Assembly: GCF_003075415.1 (NCBI RefSeq) | Contig: NZ_QDAH01000048.1 | Coordinates: 1-44,404, forward strand | Direction of reading: 5' to 3' | Source of the DNA: Microvirga sp. KLBC 81 | Lineage (GTDB): Bacteria > Pseudomonadota > Alphaproteobacteria > Rhizobiales > Beijerinckiaceae | Length of the DNA: 44,404 nucleotides | In this document: positions 8,647-17,433 of the stretch, in pieces | Position numbering within the stretch: position 1 is the first letter of the stretch | How the letters are laid out: every line of letters starts with the position of its first letter | Translations under genes and position numbers: made by a program | The notes under the pieces: generated by a model | The model's database searches: none | What the model was told of the DNA's origin: nothing | Seen by the model: the letters and a program-made list of their open reading frames with translations, nothing else

Positions 8647-8664
8647 CAGAACTGCCTTGGGTGA
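8578..8664 (+). CDS. Possible leader peptide upstream of serA
   Basis: A 28-residue frame starting MPPSRAHPLAKARQ and ending QNCLG, placed seven bases after a strong AGGAGG. An alternative ATG at 8572 is too close to that site. It contains only two serine codons, so it is not a classic serine attenuator peptide. It could be translated as part of the leader switch or be chance; nothing else supports it. Confidence 0.25.
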   Translation: MPPSRAHPLAKARQPGALTVPVSQNCLG

Positions 8665-8735
8665 GACGGCAAAAGGGATTTTCCTGGCCGATCCAACAGG
8701 CTATGGGCATGCTGCGACAGGTGAATGGAGCCGAT

Positions 8736-9983
8736 ATGAGCGAGCAGTTCTCTCTTCAGAAAGACAAGATCCGGGTGCTTCTGCTCGAAGGCGTGAACGA
8801 GAGTGCCGTCGAGCTGATCCGATCGGCGGGCTACACGAACCTGACCTACCTGAAGACAGCTCTCGATGAGAAGGAGCTGATCGAGGCTTTGCAGGGAGTC
8901 CATATTCTCGGCATCCGCTCCCGAACCCAACTGACGCCTGAGGTCTTCGCGGCGGCCAACCGCCTCATCGCTGTCGGCTGCTTCAGCGTGGGGACGAACC
9001 AGGTCGACCTCGAAGCCGCCCGCCATGCTGGCATTCCTGTCTTCAACGCCCCCTTCTCGAATACCCGCAGCGTCGCTGAACTCGTGATCGGCGAGATCGT
9101 CATGCTGTTGCGGCGTATCTTCCCGAAATCGACCGCGGCTCATGCCGGTGCCTGGGACAAATCGGCCATCGACAGCCACGAGGTTCGAGGCAAGACACTC
9201 GGCATCGTAGGCTACGGCAATATCGGCTCGCAGCTCTCGTATCTGGCCGAGTCCATGGGCATGCGCGTAATCTTCTACGATCAGACCGACAAGCTGCGCC
9301 ACGGCAATACGGAGCCGGTGGAAAATCTGCACGATCTGCTCAGCCAAAGCGACGTCGTAAGTCTGCATGTTCCCGAAACGCCGGCGACGCATGGCATGAT
9401 TGGGGCTGCCGAGATCGCAGCCATGAAGAAAGGCGCTTATCTCATCAATAACAGCCGCGGCACCGTGGTGGATCTGGACGCACTGGCCGAGGCGCTGAAG
9501 AGCGGACATCTGCGCGGCGCCGCCATCGACGTGTTTCCCGTCGAGCCCGCTTCCAACAAGGAGCGTTTCGTGACACCGCTCCAGGGCCTCGACAACGTGA
9601 TCCTTACGCCGCATATCGGCGGCTCAACCGAAGAAGCGCAGGAGCGCATCGGTGCCGAAGTTGCCAAGAAACTGATCGACTACTCGGATGTGGGCTCGAC
9701 CATCGGCGCCGTGAATTTCCCGCAGGTGCAATTGTCGTCACGCGCTACGGGCACGCGCTACATCCATGTGCATCGCAACGTGCCCGGCATGCTGGGACGT
9801 CTCAACCAGGCTTTCTCCAAGCGTGGTCTTAACATTACAGCGCAGCACCTGCAGACCGATGGCGAAATCGGTTATGTGGTGATCGAGGTTGAGGGGCAGC
9901 CTGAACAGAGCCGGGAGACACTCCGGGAGATCCGCGCGCTGGAAGGCACGATCCGGGCCCGCCTGCTCTATGCCCTCGGCTGA
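8736..9983 (+). CDS. serA: D-3-phosphoglycerate dehydrogenase
   Basis: Oxidises 3-phosphoglycerate to 3-phosphohydroxypyruvate with NAD, the first step of serine synthesis. The protein has 415 residues, close to E. coli SerA. It shows the D-isomer-specific 2-hydroxyacid dehydrogenase fold: substrate-domain motif SVGTNQVD, NAD-binding GIVGYGNIGSQ, the Arg-containing INNSRGTVVD, the acidic DVFPVEP, and the catalytic His in LTPHIGGST. A C-terminal ACT domain (about 340-415, starting near the HVHRNVPGMLG segment) gives the usual site for serine feedback. The start is ATG 8736, five bases after GGAG. It is preceded by an unusual structured leader and is not in an operon with serC or serB. Confidence 0.95.
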   Translation: MSEQFSLQKDKIRVLLLEGVNESAVELIRSAGYTNLTYLKTALDEKELIEALQGVHILGIRSRTQLTPEVFAAANRLIAVGCFSVGTNQVDLEAARHAGIPVFNAPFSNTRSVAELVIGEIVMLLRRIFPKSTAAHAGAWDKSAIDSHEVRGKTLGIVGYGNIGSQLSYLAESMGMRVIFYDQTDKLRHGNTEPVENLHDLLSQSDVVSLHVPETPATHGMIGAAEIAAMKKGAYLINNSRGTVVDLDALAEALKSGHLRGAAIDVFPVEPASNKERFVTPLQGLDNVILTPHIGGSTEEAQERIGAEVAKKLIDYSDVGSTIGAVNFPQVQLSSRATGTRYIHVHRNVPGMLGRLNQAFSKRGLNITAQHLQTDGEIGYVVIEVEGQPEQSRETLREIRALEGTIRARLLYALG

Positions 9984-10257
9984 TCGAGCATCGCACAATC
10001 CTGCATTGGCACTTTCCTAAAGCGTGAAGCCATGCTTGGATCGCCCCATGATCGGCCGAGTTCAGGAAAGAATCCGCAGCCTTCTCCAGCAAACAGCGTC
10101 ACGCCTTGCTGAAGTTGCGCGTCTGCCGGTCGGCATTGAGGACACCGAAGTGACCCGCGGTGCCGATCAGCCTTCGAATCCGCAAGCACAACATCGCCCG
10201 GGCAAACCATCCTCTCCGCCCTACATCAGTTCCAAAGAGCCGGAATCTGCAACAGAC

Positions 10258-10578
10258 ATGAGCGCCTCCGTCGACACACTCGCCGAACAGATGCTGACTC
10301 TAGTGGATATTGTTTCCGCTCAGGAGAAGGATATCAAAGCTCTCAAAGAGCAGTGCCGGAAACTCGAAGAGCACAACCAGGCCATCATGGTGGCTTTCTC
10401 AGCATTCTTCCATGTGCTCTCGGTTGGGCGGGTGGCGAAAGCGACCGACATAGCCGCTTTGCTGCAGAACATTAGCAAGATCGCCGAACAGGAAGGACGC
10501 CCCAAGGAATCCGTGGCCTTTCTCCAAGATCTCGCCAGGATGGTTCCTGGACATGCGGATAGCGAAACCGGCACATAG
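10258..10578 (+). CDS. Hypothetical protein
   Basis: Not recognised. About 106 residues from ATG 10258; the same frame is open back to 10024 but that part reads as low-complexity, Pro/Ser-rich and is less convincing. Residues 20-45 (QEKDIKALKEQCRKLEEHNQ) look like a short coiled coil, followed by a hydrophobic helix (IMVAFSAFFHVLSV) and a charged C-terminus. No signal peptide. It stands alone between serA and a small frameshifted gene. The 274 bp between serA and this start hold nothing else I can identify. Confidence 0.5.
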   Translation: MSASVDTLAEQMLTLVDIVSAQEKDIKALKEQCRKLEEHNQAIMVAFSAFFHVLSVGRVAKATDIAALLQNISKIAEQEGRPKESVAFLQDLARMVPGHADSETGT

Positions 10579-10754
10579 GGAAACTTTCCTCATCCCTGCC
10601 GATAATAGGCCTTCTTTGAGCATTCGTTAACCCTGGCCATTCATTCTCGAGATTGCTGTCGGCTGACGTGGACAGCCGTCAGGCGTGAGCACCCTGAATC
10701 TTTGCTCTACTGAGATGCGACCATTGACGGCACCTTGAGGGAAGGAAGCAGTTC

Positions 10755-11431
10755 ATGCCAGCGGAAAGGGCTCACGTCGCGGTCGAGAACCTCATTGCAG
10801 ATCATGTTGCCGCTTCCTTCAGCAAGGATCAGATCAGCAAACCAATGAACACGGCGGTACAAATCCGCAGCCGCATCACGGATCGGTTTCAGCATGCGAA
10901 GAACGCTGCCCTGCGACCCTGGCTCTGTGCAAGCGGCTGATCAAAGCCTTCGCGCCTGCTCAAACCTCTCTTTCGTCTCAGATCCGTGCCGAGCGGCTCG
11001 CTCTTCTCCAGGACACTCTTAAAGAGCTTCGCAGCCAAGCAGCGAGCGCCTCAACGCAAAGCCGCGTGGAGCCTATGCATGTAGACTTGTGGCTTGAACG
11101 GCAGCAGCTTGTTCTGAAGAACGAGGTCACCGAAGGATTCGGACGCGTTGAGATATGGATTATCTCCATTGCGGCTCTGGCGCTCGTTCTGCTCAGAGCC
11201 ATTGACTTCTTATGGGCCCTGCCCATTCTCGCTCTCGGCATCGGCCGGTCTTGTTATCTCGATCAGCAATGCAAGAAGCGGCTTGCCAGGATTGCGGAGA
11301 TCGACGCGATGATCGAACCCGCTGCGCAGAAATCTCACATCTGGGGCGGCAGGAGCGCATCCCGCAAAGCCTGCCAGCTGTCCTTGTCCGGCGCGCTGAT
11401 CAGACCGCCTCCACGATTGACGGGCTTATAG
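10755..11431 (+). pseudogene. Small membrane-protein gene, apparently frameshifted
   Basis: Family not recognised. One frame runs from ATG 10755 (after GGAAG) to a TGA at 10938-10940; a second frame carries on, with coding-like codon use, from about 10920 to a stop at 11431. Joining them needs one missing base near 10915-10935 and gives about 225 residues: a soluble N-terminal part, an amphipathic region rich in Leu/Arg/Glu (about 65-110), then one or two membrane helices near 130-170 (WIISIAALALVLL and a following hydrophobic segment) and a basic tail. Without the repair, only the GTG 11066 or ATG 11075 starts would express the membrane part. The end overlaps the convergent phosphatase gene by about 97 bp. 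Either a decayed gene or a sequencing error. Confidence 0.45.
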
Positions 11432-12177
11432 GGAGAACCGTCGAAATGTGCCGTATAACCGCCGGCCTCGCGATGGATCAGCCAGCCTGCTGCATGATCC
11501 CAAGGCATCACGCTCGACGAGAAGGCGAAGTGGAGATAGCCGCCGGCGATCTGGCGGTAGGTGTGCGCTGCACATCGTAAATCCGCCGCCATGGCGACGC
11601 GTGGAAGATTGCCGGTCACGACAGGACGGAGTTCTTGTGGCAGATAGCGCCACGACACGTTGCCCGCCATCTGTGCGAGCGGGACGGGTGAAGCCACGTT
11701 CAAGGGAGTTGTGCTGCCGTCAGGCCGCTGCAGCCATGCTCCCTCTCCGCGCACAGCCATGGCCCAATCGTCTGAAATCGGGTCGAGGATAACCCCGCAA
11801 ACCACCTCTCCCTTCATGACGGCTGATGCCATGACACCGAACAGCGGAACACCTGATGCAAAGTTCAAGGTGCCATCCACAGGATCGAGGATGAAAGCAA
11901 GATCGGAATCGCCCATTCCATCGAGAAGCCTGGGATTGCGGCTGACGCCTTCTTCACCGATCACGAGCGCATTCGGAAAGGCGCTCAGCAGATCGGCTTC
12001 GATCTTGCGCTCCGCCGCCTCGTCCGCATCCGTCACAAGATCGAGCTGCGATGTCTTCGTGCGGATTGCACCGGCGGACAGGTTCTTGAAGCGAGGCAGG
12101 ATTTCCGTCTGCGCGGCGTTCCTGAGGATCTCTGCAACTTTAAGGGCCTCGGTTTTGGAAAAGATCATTGTGCTCAC
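11335..12177 (-). CDS. Inositol monophosphatase family protein
   Basis: Mg-dependent phosphatase of 280 residues. Family motifs: the metal-binding Glu in IGEEG (about residue 75), DPVDGTLNF (about 98-106, motif A) and WDHAAGWLI near residue 226 (motif B). Members hydrolyse inositol-1-phosphate, histidinol phosphate, fructose-1,6-bisphosphate or PAP; the sequence alone does not separate these. No signal peptide. It is followed on the same strand upstream by an aldo/keto reductase gene ending 21 bp away, so the two may be co-transcribed. Confidence 0.9.
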   Translation of the reverse strand: MSTMIFSKTEALKVAEILRNAAQTEILPRFKNLSAGAIRTKTSQLDLVTDADEAAERKIEADLLSAFPNALVIGEEGVSRNPRLLDGMGDSDLAFILDPVDGTLNFASGVPLFGVMASAVMKGEVVCGVILDPISDDWAMAVRGEGAWLQRPDGSTTPLNVASPVPLAQMAGNVSWRYLPQELRPVVTGNLPRVAMAADLRCAAHTYRQIAGGYLHFAFSSSVMPWDHAAGWLIHREAGGYTAHFDGSPYKPVNRGGGLISAPDKDSWQALRDALLPPQM

Positions 12178-12197
12178 GTTGTGCTGAAGAAAGACTA

Positions 12198-13034
12198 TCA
12201 GATCATCTCGAGCGGACGCTTGCGCTTAGGCGGTGGAAACTCTGCATCGATGGCATTCAACTCTTCAGGGCTCAACTGGATTTCGAGAGCACGCTGATTA
12301 TCCCGCACATGAGCGGGGCTCGACGCCTTGGGAATAGCGATGATGCCTGGCTTCTGCAGAAGCCAGGCCAAAGCGATCTGATAGGGACTTGCCCCATGAT
12401 GTCGCCCGATGATTGGCAGGATGCCAGCTTTCGGAAGGCGCCCCTGCTCTATGGGGCTGTAGGCCATGAGTGGCATGCGGCGCTCAATCATCCAGGGGAT
12501 CAGATCGTATTCAGGCCCGCGCCGCGTCACATTGTAGAGCACCTGATTGGTGGCGCAGTTTGTGCCGCCCTCGACATCGAACAGCTCTTCCATATCGTCC
12601 GTGTCGAAATTGCTGACGCCCCAATGGCGGATCTTGCCGGAGCGGCGCAGCTCCTCGAAACCTGCCACCGTCTCTTCCAACGGCACGCTGCCGCGCCAAT
12701 GCAGCAAATACAGATCGAGATGATCCGCCTTGAGCCTCTTCAGGCTTCGCTCGCATGCTTCAACGACACCCCTGCGGCTAGCATTATGCGGATAGACCTT
12801 GCTGACGAGGAACAGACGGTCGCGCTCTGGACCAAGAGCCTCAGCGATGAGTTCTTCGGAAGCGCCTTCACCATACATCTCTGCGGTATCGATCAGCGTC
12901 ATGCCCAACTCGACGCCCAAGCGCAGCGCTTCGATCTCCTGAGCGCGCTTACCATGCACCTCGGCCATTTGCCAGGTTCCCTGCCCCAACGCGGGAACAG
13001 CTTCGCCTGTTGGCAACGTGACGTGTCGGCTCAT
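12198..13034 (-). CDS. Aldo/keto reductase
   Basis: NADPH-dependent oxidoreductase of 278 residues from ATG 13034, which follows an AAGGTG ribosome site; the longer frame to 13106 adds a non-conserved extension. The catalytic tetrad is visible: Asp and Tyr in DTAEMYGEG, Lys in SKVYPHNA, and His in LYLLHWRG. Near the C-terminus AIPKASSPAHVRDN is the cofactor 2'-phosphate-binding region. The TIM-barrel opening GQGTWQMAE is typical of the YeaE/DkgA-like bacterial group. Substrate unknown. It lies between the pseudoprotease gene and the phosphatase gene, all on the minus strand. Confidence 0.92.
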   Translation of the reverse strand: MSRHVTLPTGEAVPALGQGTWQMAEVHGKRAQEIEALRLGVELGMTLIDTAEMYGEGASEELIAEALGPERDRLFLVSKVYPHNASRRGVVEACERSLKRLKADHLDLYLLHWRGSVPLEETVAGFEELRRSGKIRHWGVSNFDTDDMEELFDVEGGTNCATNQVLYNVTRRGPEYDLIPWMIERRMPLMAYSPIEQGRLPKAGILPIIGRHHGASPYQIALAWLLQKPGIIAIPKASSPAHVRDNQRALEIQLSPEELNAIDAEFPPPKRKRPLEMI

Positions 13035-13107
13035 AAGTGCACCTTGAAAAGAAAAGAATGGCGGAGGCTGCGCCTCTCGAGGATCGGCTCGAATCTTTTG
13101 CTGCAAG

Positions 13108-14088
13108 CTATTGCAGGCGTGGCGTTTTCATGAAGCGTCCTCGGTCGGCGGATCGGATCGTCACGTCGAAGGTATCGCCCTCACGTTCCAGTGTCAGCGG
13201 GACATCCACGCCCGCAGGCCCCAGAGCCCAGATGGCGCGATAGAATTCGGCAAGCGATGTGACGGCCTGGCCTGCGACGGCATGAACATTGTCTCCGGGA
13301 CGCAACCCGGCACGCTGTGCCGGAGCGTCGCCAGCAAGGCCGATGATCGAGATCTGATCCTCTTCCGTTTCCGAGGCATAGAAGCCGAGCCACGGCTTCG
13401 GCGGCCGGCCGACGCAGCCCAGGGTCAGCAGATCGTCGAGGATCGGCTTCAGCAGATCGATGGGCACGCTCATGTTCAAGGGCACGATGGCACCGCCCTG
13501 AGCCTGATGCTGGAGCTGAAGCGAGCCGATGCCGACGAGATCCCCGCGCGAGCCGATCAGGGCCGTGCCGCCCCAATTGGGATGGGCCGGAACCGTGAAG
13601 ATGGCATTGTCGATGAGGTATTCCCAATAGCCTGCGAATTCCTGGCAGGCGACCACCTGGGCCGCGAGCGAATGGGTGCGCCCGCCGCTGCCGCCCATGA
13701 CCACCTGATCCCCCGGAGAGAGGCGCCTGGAATCGCCCAGCGCCATCACCGGCACCCCGAGCGGCGCGAGAGCCTGAACCAAGCCGAAGCCGCTGTCATA
13801 ATCATAGGCGATCACGTGCGCCTCGACCGTGCGGCCCTTGTTGGTGGTGAGCCAAACCTCCTCGGCTTCCGCGATCAGGTATCCAATGGTTACCACCAAG
13901 CCATCTGACCGGATGACGACGCCTTGCCCGGCCCGTTCGGTCCCGAGGGTTTCAGCCGTGAAGGCGTCCTCAGGCACCCGGGCCCCAAGCGAGACGACGG
14001 AGTTCAGGGCCTCTGGGAGATCATATGCGAGTGCATCCTGATCAGGCTGGAACTCGGGCGGGATCTGCCATTCGTCCGGTGACTGCAT
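13108..14088 (-). CDS. HtrA-like (S1C) protein with PDZ domain, predicted catalytically dead
   Basis: 326 residues from ATG 14088, which has AAGGAG about eight bases upstream. The fold is a trypsin-like S1C domain (about 30-220) plus one C-terminal PDZ domain (about 225-315; PWLGFYAS, then AGLRPGDNVHAVAGQAV). All three triad positions seem changed: the usual TNAHVV reads TIGYLI (His to Tyr), the DxxTDLAVL region reads DSGFGLV (no Asp), and GNSGGPL reads PNWGGTAL (Ser to Trp). The supported start also removes the hydrophobic leader, so it should be cytoplasmic. A role as chaperone, adaptor or peptide-binding scaffold is inference. It is divergent from hemN. Confidence 0.82.
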   Translation of the reverse strand: MQSPDEWQIPPEFQPDQDALAYDLPEALNSVVSLGARVPEDAFTAETLGTERAGQGVVIRSDGLVVTIGYLIAEAEEVWLTTNKGRTVEAHVIAYDYDSGFGLVQALAPLGVPVMALGDSRRLSPGDQVVMGGSGGRTHSLAAQVVACQEFAGYWEYLIDNAIFTVPAHPNWGGTALIGSRGDLVGIGSLQLQHQAQGGAIVPLNMSVPIDLLKPILDDLLTLGCVGRPPKPWLGFYASETEEDQISIIGLAGDAPAQRAGLRPGDNVHAVAGQAVTSLAEFYRAIWALGPAGVDVPLTLEREGDTFDVTIRSADRGRFMKTPRLQ

Positions 14089-14230
14089 CGGAACACTCCT
14101 TAACCCCGCCTGTCCCGACCTGAGAAGCCAGGCCCAGAGGAAGACGATTCCATACAATCAAGATGGCGGAAAAAACCGGACCTTCAACCCATGCGCCCCG
14201 CATGCCAAGAAAGGGAGCGCACACAAGGGC

Positions 14231-14244
14231 TTGACCTAAATCAA
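14231..14244 (+). promoter_or_regulatory. FNR/FixK-type box upstream of hemN
   Basis: TTGACCTAAATCAA fits TTGAY-N4-RTCAA. Its centre is 41.5 bp before the A of the hemN ATG, which is the standard class II distance to a transcription start rather than to a start codon. Confidence 0.85.
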
Positions 14245-14278
14245 GGCTGCTTGCCTCGGAACAAAGCAAAGAGCTGGC

Positions 14279-15622
14279 ATGACACCAGAACTCATTGCCC
14301 GCTACGATCAGCGCGTCCCACGCTATACGAGCTACCCCACCGCTCCACATTTCAAGCCGGATGTGGATTCCGCAACCTATGCGAAGTGGCTCTCGGAACT
14401 CTCACCCCAGACCGCGCTCTCGCTCTATCTGCACGTCCCATTCTGCGCCGAGCTGTGTCTCTATTGCGGCTGCCACACCACAGTTGCCCGTACCTACAGC
14501 CCGGTTGCGTCTTATGTGGAGCTTTTGGAACGCGAGATAGAACTCGTGGCCCAGCATCTGCCGAGCCGTATGGGTGTCACCCATATCCATTGGGGCGGCG
14601 GCACGCCGACGATCCTGTCTGGCGACGATCTCAGGCGCATCATGGGCCTCCTGGAGCGTTCCTTCGGCATCCGCCCGACAGCCGAGATCGCAGTCGAAAT
14701 CGATCCGCGTACCCTCACCCTGGAGGGTGTGGAGGCGCTCGCCGCCTCGGGTCTGAACCGGGCGAGCTTGGGCGTCCAGGACTTTGATCCCAAGGTTCAG
14801 AAGACCATCAATCGTATCCAATCCTTCGAACAGACGGCCAAGGTGGCAACTTGGCTGCGTCATGCCGGAGTGACAGGCCTGAACCTCGACCTGATGTATG
14901 GTCTGCCCTACCAGACCACCGATAGCGTGCTCCGCACCATTCAACAGGCCCTGCGGCTCGACCCGGACCGCATCGCCCTCTTCGGTTATGCCCATGTGCC
15001 GTGGATGAAGCGCCATCAGGCGCTCCTGCCGGAGGAGGCCATGCCGGACGCCATCCAACGCGTCGAGCAGAACACTGCTGCGGCTGCAGCCCTCATTGAG
15101 GCGGGTTACGTCCAGATCGGCCTCGACCACTTCGCTAAGCCATCTGATCCCATGGTCGTGCGCCAGCGCGAAGGACGTCTGCACCGGAACTTTCAGGGCT
15201 ACACGACCGATGAAGCAAGCGCCCTCATCGGCTTTGGAACCTCGGCCATCGGCTCCCTGCCGCAGGGCTACATTCAGAACGCATCGAGCACCGTCGCCTA
15301 TCGCGAGGCCATCACCAAGGGGCGGCTCGCCACTGCGCGTGGCGTGGCACTGACGGACGATGACCGCCTTCGCCGGAGCATCATCGAGCGCCTGATGTGC
15401 GATTTCGCAGTCGATCTCGACCGAATCGCTTCCGATCGCAGGAAACCCGACTTCACGGCCGAGCTTGCGGTCATCGACGAGCTGGCTCGCGACGGTCTTG
15501 TAAAGCGCGATGGCCTGTCCATCGAGATCCCCGAGGACAGCCGCCTCCTGGTTCGGAACATCTGCGCGGCGTTCGACCGCTATCTCGAAAGCGGCGCCGC
15601 GCGGCATTCCCGCGCCGTCTAA
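14279..15622 (+). CDS. hemN: Oxygen-independent coproporphyrinogen III oxidase
   Basis: Radical-SAM enzyme that converts coproporphyrinogen III to protoporphyrinogen IX without oxygen, giving haem for the cytochromes encoded downstream. Length 447, normal for HemN. The N-terminal VPRYTSYPTA is the HemN signature, and HVPFCAELCLYCGCH carries the CxxxCxxC cluster ligands (about residues 59-66), followed by the SAM-binding GGGTPT motif. The C-terminal HemN domain ends near 440. The start gives the usual N-terminus; only a weak GAG ribosome site is present. A FixK-type box lies 34-48 bp upstream, so it should be induced at low oxygen with the cbb3 genes. Confidence 0.96.
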   Translation: MTPELIARYDQRVPRYTSYPTAPHFKPDVDSATYAKWLSELSPQTALSLYLHVPFCAELCLYCGCHTTVARTYSPVASYVELLEREIELVAQHLPSRMGVTHIHWGGGTPTILSGDDLRRIMGLLERSFGIRPTAEIAVEIDPRTLTLEGVEALAASGLNRASLGVQDFDPKVQKTINRIQSFEQTAKVATWLRHAGVTGLNLDLMYGLPYQTTDSVLRTIQQALRLDPDRIALFGYAHVPWMKRHQALLPEEAMPDAIQRVEQNTAAAAALIEAGYVQIGLDHFAKPSDPMVVRQREGRLHRNFQGYTTDEASALIGFGTSAIGSLPQGYIQNASSTVAYREAITKGRLATARGVALTDDDRLRRSIIERLMCDFAVDLDRIASDRRKPDFTAELAVIDELARDGLVKRDGLSIEIPEDSRLLVRNICAAFDRYLESGAARHSRAV

Positions 15623-15660
15623 GCCTTTCGTGGGGCATTGGTCGGGGCGAAGGCCCCCGT

Positions 15661-15674
15661 TTGATTTGCATCAA
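15661..15674 (+). promoter_or_regulatory. FNR/FixK box driving ccoNOQP
   Basis: TTGATTTGCATCAA is a perfect TTGAT-N4-ATCAA anaerobox. It lies 84 bp before ccoN; a class II promoter would start near 15709, with CCTAGT around 15695-15700 as a poor -10. It is 39 bp after the hemN stop. Confidence 0.92.
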
Positions 15675-15757
15675 TGCCCCTTCCCCACCCCACCCCTAGT
15701 GAGGAAAACTGATGGCGAAGCTCAGGGCCTCGCCAAACTTTAGAACGGTCGAGACCT

Positions 15758-17422
15758 ATGGCTCAAACGGCAACATCTCCTAAAGGAATGACCATTGGCG
15801 AAGCAGGTTCCGCTCTTGCTTTCGCAGCTCTGGCTCTCCTGAGCATTATCATCGCGGCGAAGGCCTATACGCCTGAATACGCCTTCCACGCTTATCTCTT
15901 CGCGGCCGCGAGCGTCGCGGCTGTGTTTGCGATCGTCAATCACTACTACGAGCGGCCTGCCACTCTGCCGGCGCAGACGATCAACGGCAAGCCCAACTAC
16001 AACATGGGCCCCGTGAGGTTTGCGACCATCGCCTCTGTCTTCTGGGGCATCGCGGGTTTCACCATCGGTCTTTTGATCGCGACTCAGCTGGCCTTCCCGG
16101 CACTGAACTTCGACACCTCCTGGCTGTCGTTCGGGCGCATGCGGCCTTTGCACACCTCCGCGGTGATCTTCGCCTTCGGCGGCAACGTGCTGATCGCATC
16201 CTCGCTGTACGTGGTCCAGCGCACCTGCCGCGCACGGCTTGTCGGCGAAATCGCGCCCTGGTTTGTGGTTCTCGGCTACAACTTCTTCATCGTGATCGCA
16301 GGCACGGGTTACCTGCTCGGCATCACGCAGGGCAAGGAATACGCTGAGCCGGAGTGGTATGCCGACCTGTGGCTCACCGTGGTCTGGGTTGCCTACTTCC
16401 TGGTCTTCCTCGGCACGGTGATGCGCCGCAAGGAGCCCCACATCTATGTGGCGAACTGGTTCTATCTCGCCTTCATTCTGACCATCGCCGTTCTGCACCT
16501 CGGCAACAACGCGACGGTTCCCGTCTCGATCTTCTCGCCAAAGAGCTACATCGTGTGGTCGGGCGTGCAGGATGCTCTCGTTCAGTGGTGGTATGGCCAC
16601 AACGCTGTGGGCTTCTTCCTGACCGCAGGCTTCCTAGCCATCATGTACTACTTCATCCCGAAGCGGGCTGAGCGGCCGGTCTATTCCTATCGCCTCTCCA
16701 TCATCCACTTCTGGGCCCTGATCTTCATGTACATCTGGGCTGGCCCGCACCACCTCCACTACACCGCTCTGCCCGACTGGGCACAAACGCTGGGCATGGT
16801 CTTCTCGGTCATGCTGTGGATGCCCTCCTGGGGCGGCATGATCAACGGTCTCATGACCCTCTCGGGTGCCTGGGACAAGCTCCGCACGGATCCCGTGCTG
16901 CGCCTGATGGTCGTGTCGGTCGCCTTCTACGGCATGTCGACCTTCGAAGGCCCACTCATGTCGGTGAAGGCCGTGAACTCCCTCTCGCACTACACTGACT
17001 GGACCATTGGCCACGTTCACTCCGGCGCTCTCGGCTGGGTGGCCTACGTATCCTTCGGCGCGATCTACTGCCTCGTTCCGTGGTTGTGGAACAAGAAAGA
17101 GCTCTACTCCATGAAGGCCGTCTCCTGGCACTTCTGGATCTCCACCTTGGGCATCGTGCTGTACATCTCGTCGATGTGGGTTGCGGGCATCCTGCAGGGC
17201 CTCATGTGGCGCGCCTACACCGGCCTCGGCTTCCTTGAGTACTCGTTCATCGAGACCGTCGAAGCGATGCATCCCTTCTACATCATCCGTGCACTCGGCG
17301 GCGCTCTCTTCGTGGCCGGCAGCGTGATCATGGCGTGGAACGTCTGGAAGACGATCACCACGGCTGAAGCTGTCGAGGAAGAAGCCCTTCCGGCCCAGCC
17401 CGCGCTCGTCGCCGCGGAGTAA
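15758..17422 (+). CDS. ccoN: cbb3-type cytochrome c oxidase subunit I
   Basis: Catalytic haem-copper subunit of the high-affinity terminal oxidase; reduces oxygen to water and pumps protons in the inner membrane. 554 residues and about 12-14 membrane helices. Ligand residues visible: His132 in RPLHTS (low-spin haem b), His281 in WYGHNAVG and His331/His332 in GPHHLHY (CuB), and the pair His419/His421 in IGHVHSG (haem b3 and b). Tyr311 in YSYRLSIIHFW is at the position of the cross-linked tyrosine described for cbb3 oxidases. First gene of ccoNOQP, 11 bp before ccoO, under a perfect FixK box. Confidence 0.98.
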   Translation: MAQTATSPKGMTIGEAGSALAFAALALLSIIIAAKAYTPEYAFHAYLFAAASVAAVFAIVNHYYERPATLPAQTINGKPNYNMGPVRFATIASVFWGIAGFTIGLLIATQLAFPALNFDTSWLSFGRMRPLHTSAVIFAFGGNVLIASSLYVVQRTCRARLVGEIAPWFVVLGYNFFIVIAGTGYLLGITQGKEYAEPEWYADLWLTVVWVAYFLVFLGTVMRRKEPHIYVANWFYLAFILTIAVLHLGNNATVPVSIFSPKSYIVWSGVQDALVQWWYGHNAVGFFLTAGFLAIMYYFIPKRAERPVYSYRLSIIHFWALIFMYIWAGPHHLHYTALPDWAQTLGMVFSVMLWMPSWGGMINGLMTLSGAWDKLRTDPVLRLMVVSVAFYGMSTFEGPLMSVKAVNSLSHYTDWTIGHVHSGALGWVAYVSFGAIYCLVPWLWNKKELYSMKAVSWHFWISTLGIVLYISSMWVAGILQGLMWRAYTGLGFLEYSFIETVEAMHPFYIIRALGGALFVAGSVIMAWNVWKTITTAEAVEEEALPAQPALVAAE

Positions 17423-17433
17423 AGGAAAAGATC

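Noticed and set aside
9984..10257. Upstream extension of the hypothetical gene to 10024
   Set aside because: The added residues are low complexity and the ATG at 10258 fits coding character better; the extension is not excluded.
14089..14157. Longer start for the HtrA-like gene, giving a hydrophobic N-terminus
   Set aside because: The ATG at 14088 has AAGGAG at the right distance; the upstream start does not, and the extra residues look like chance.
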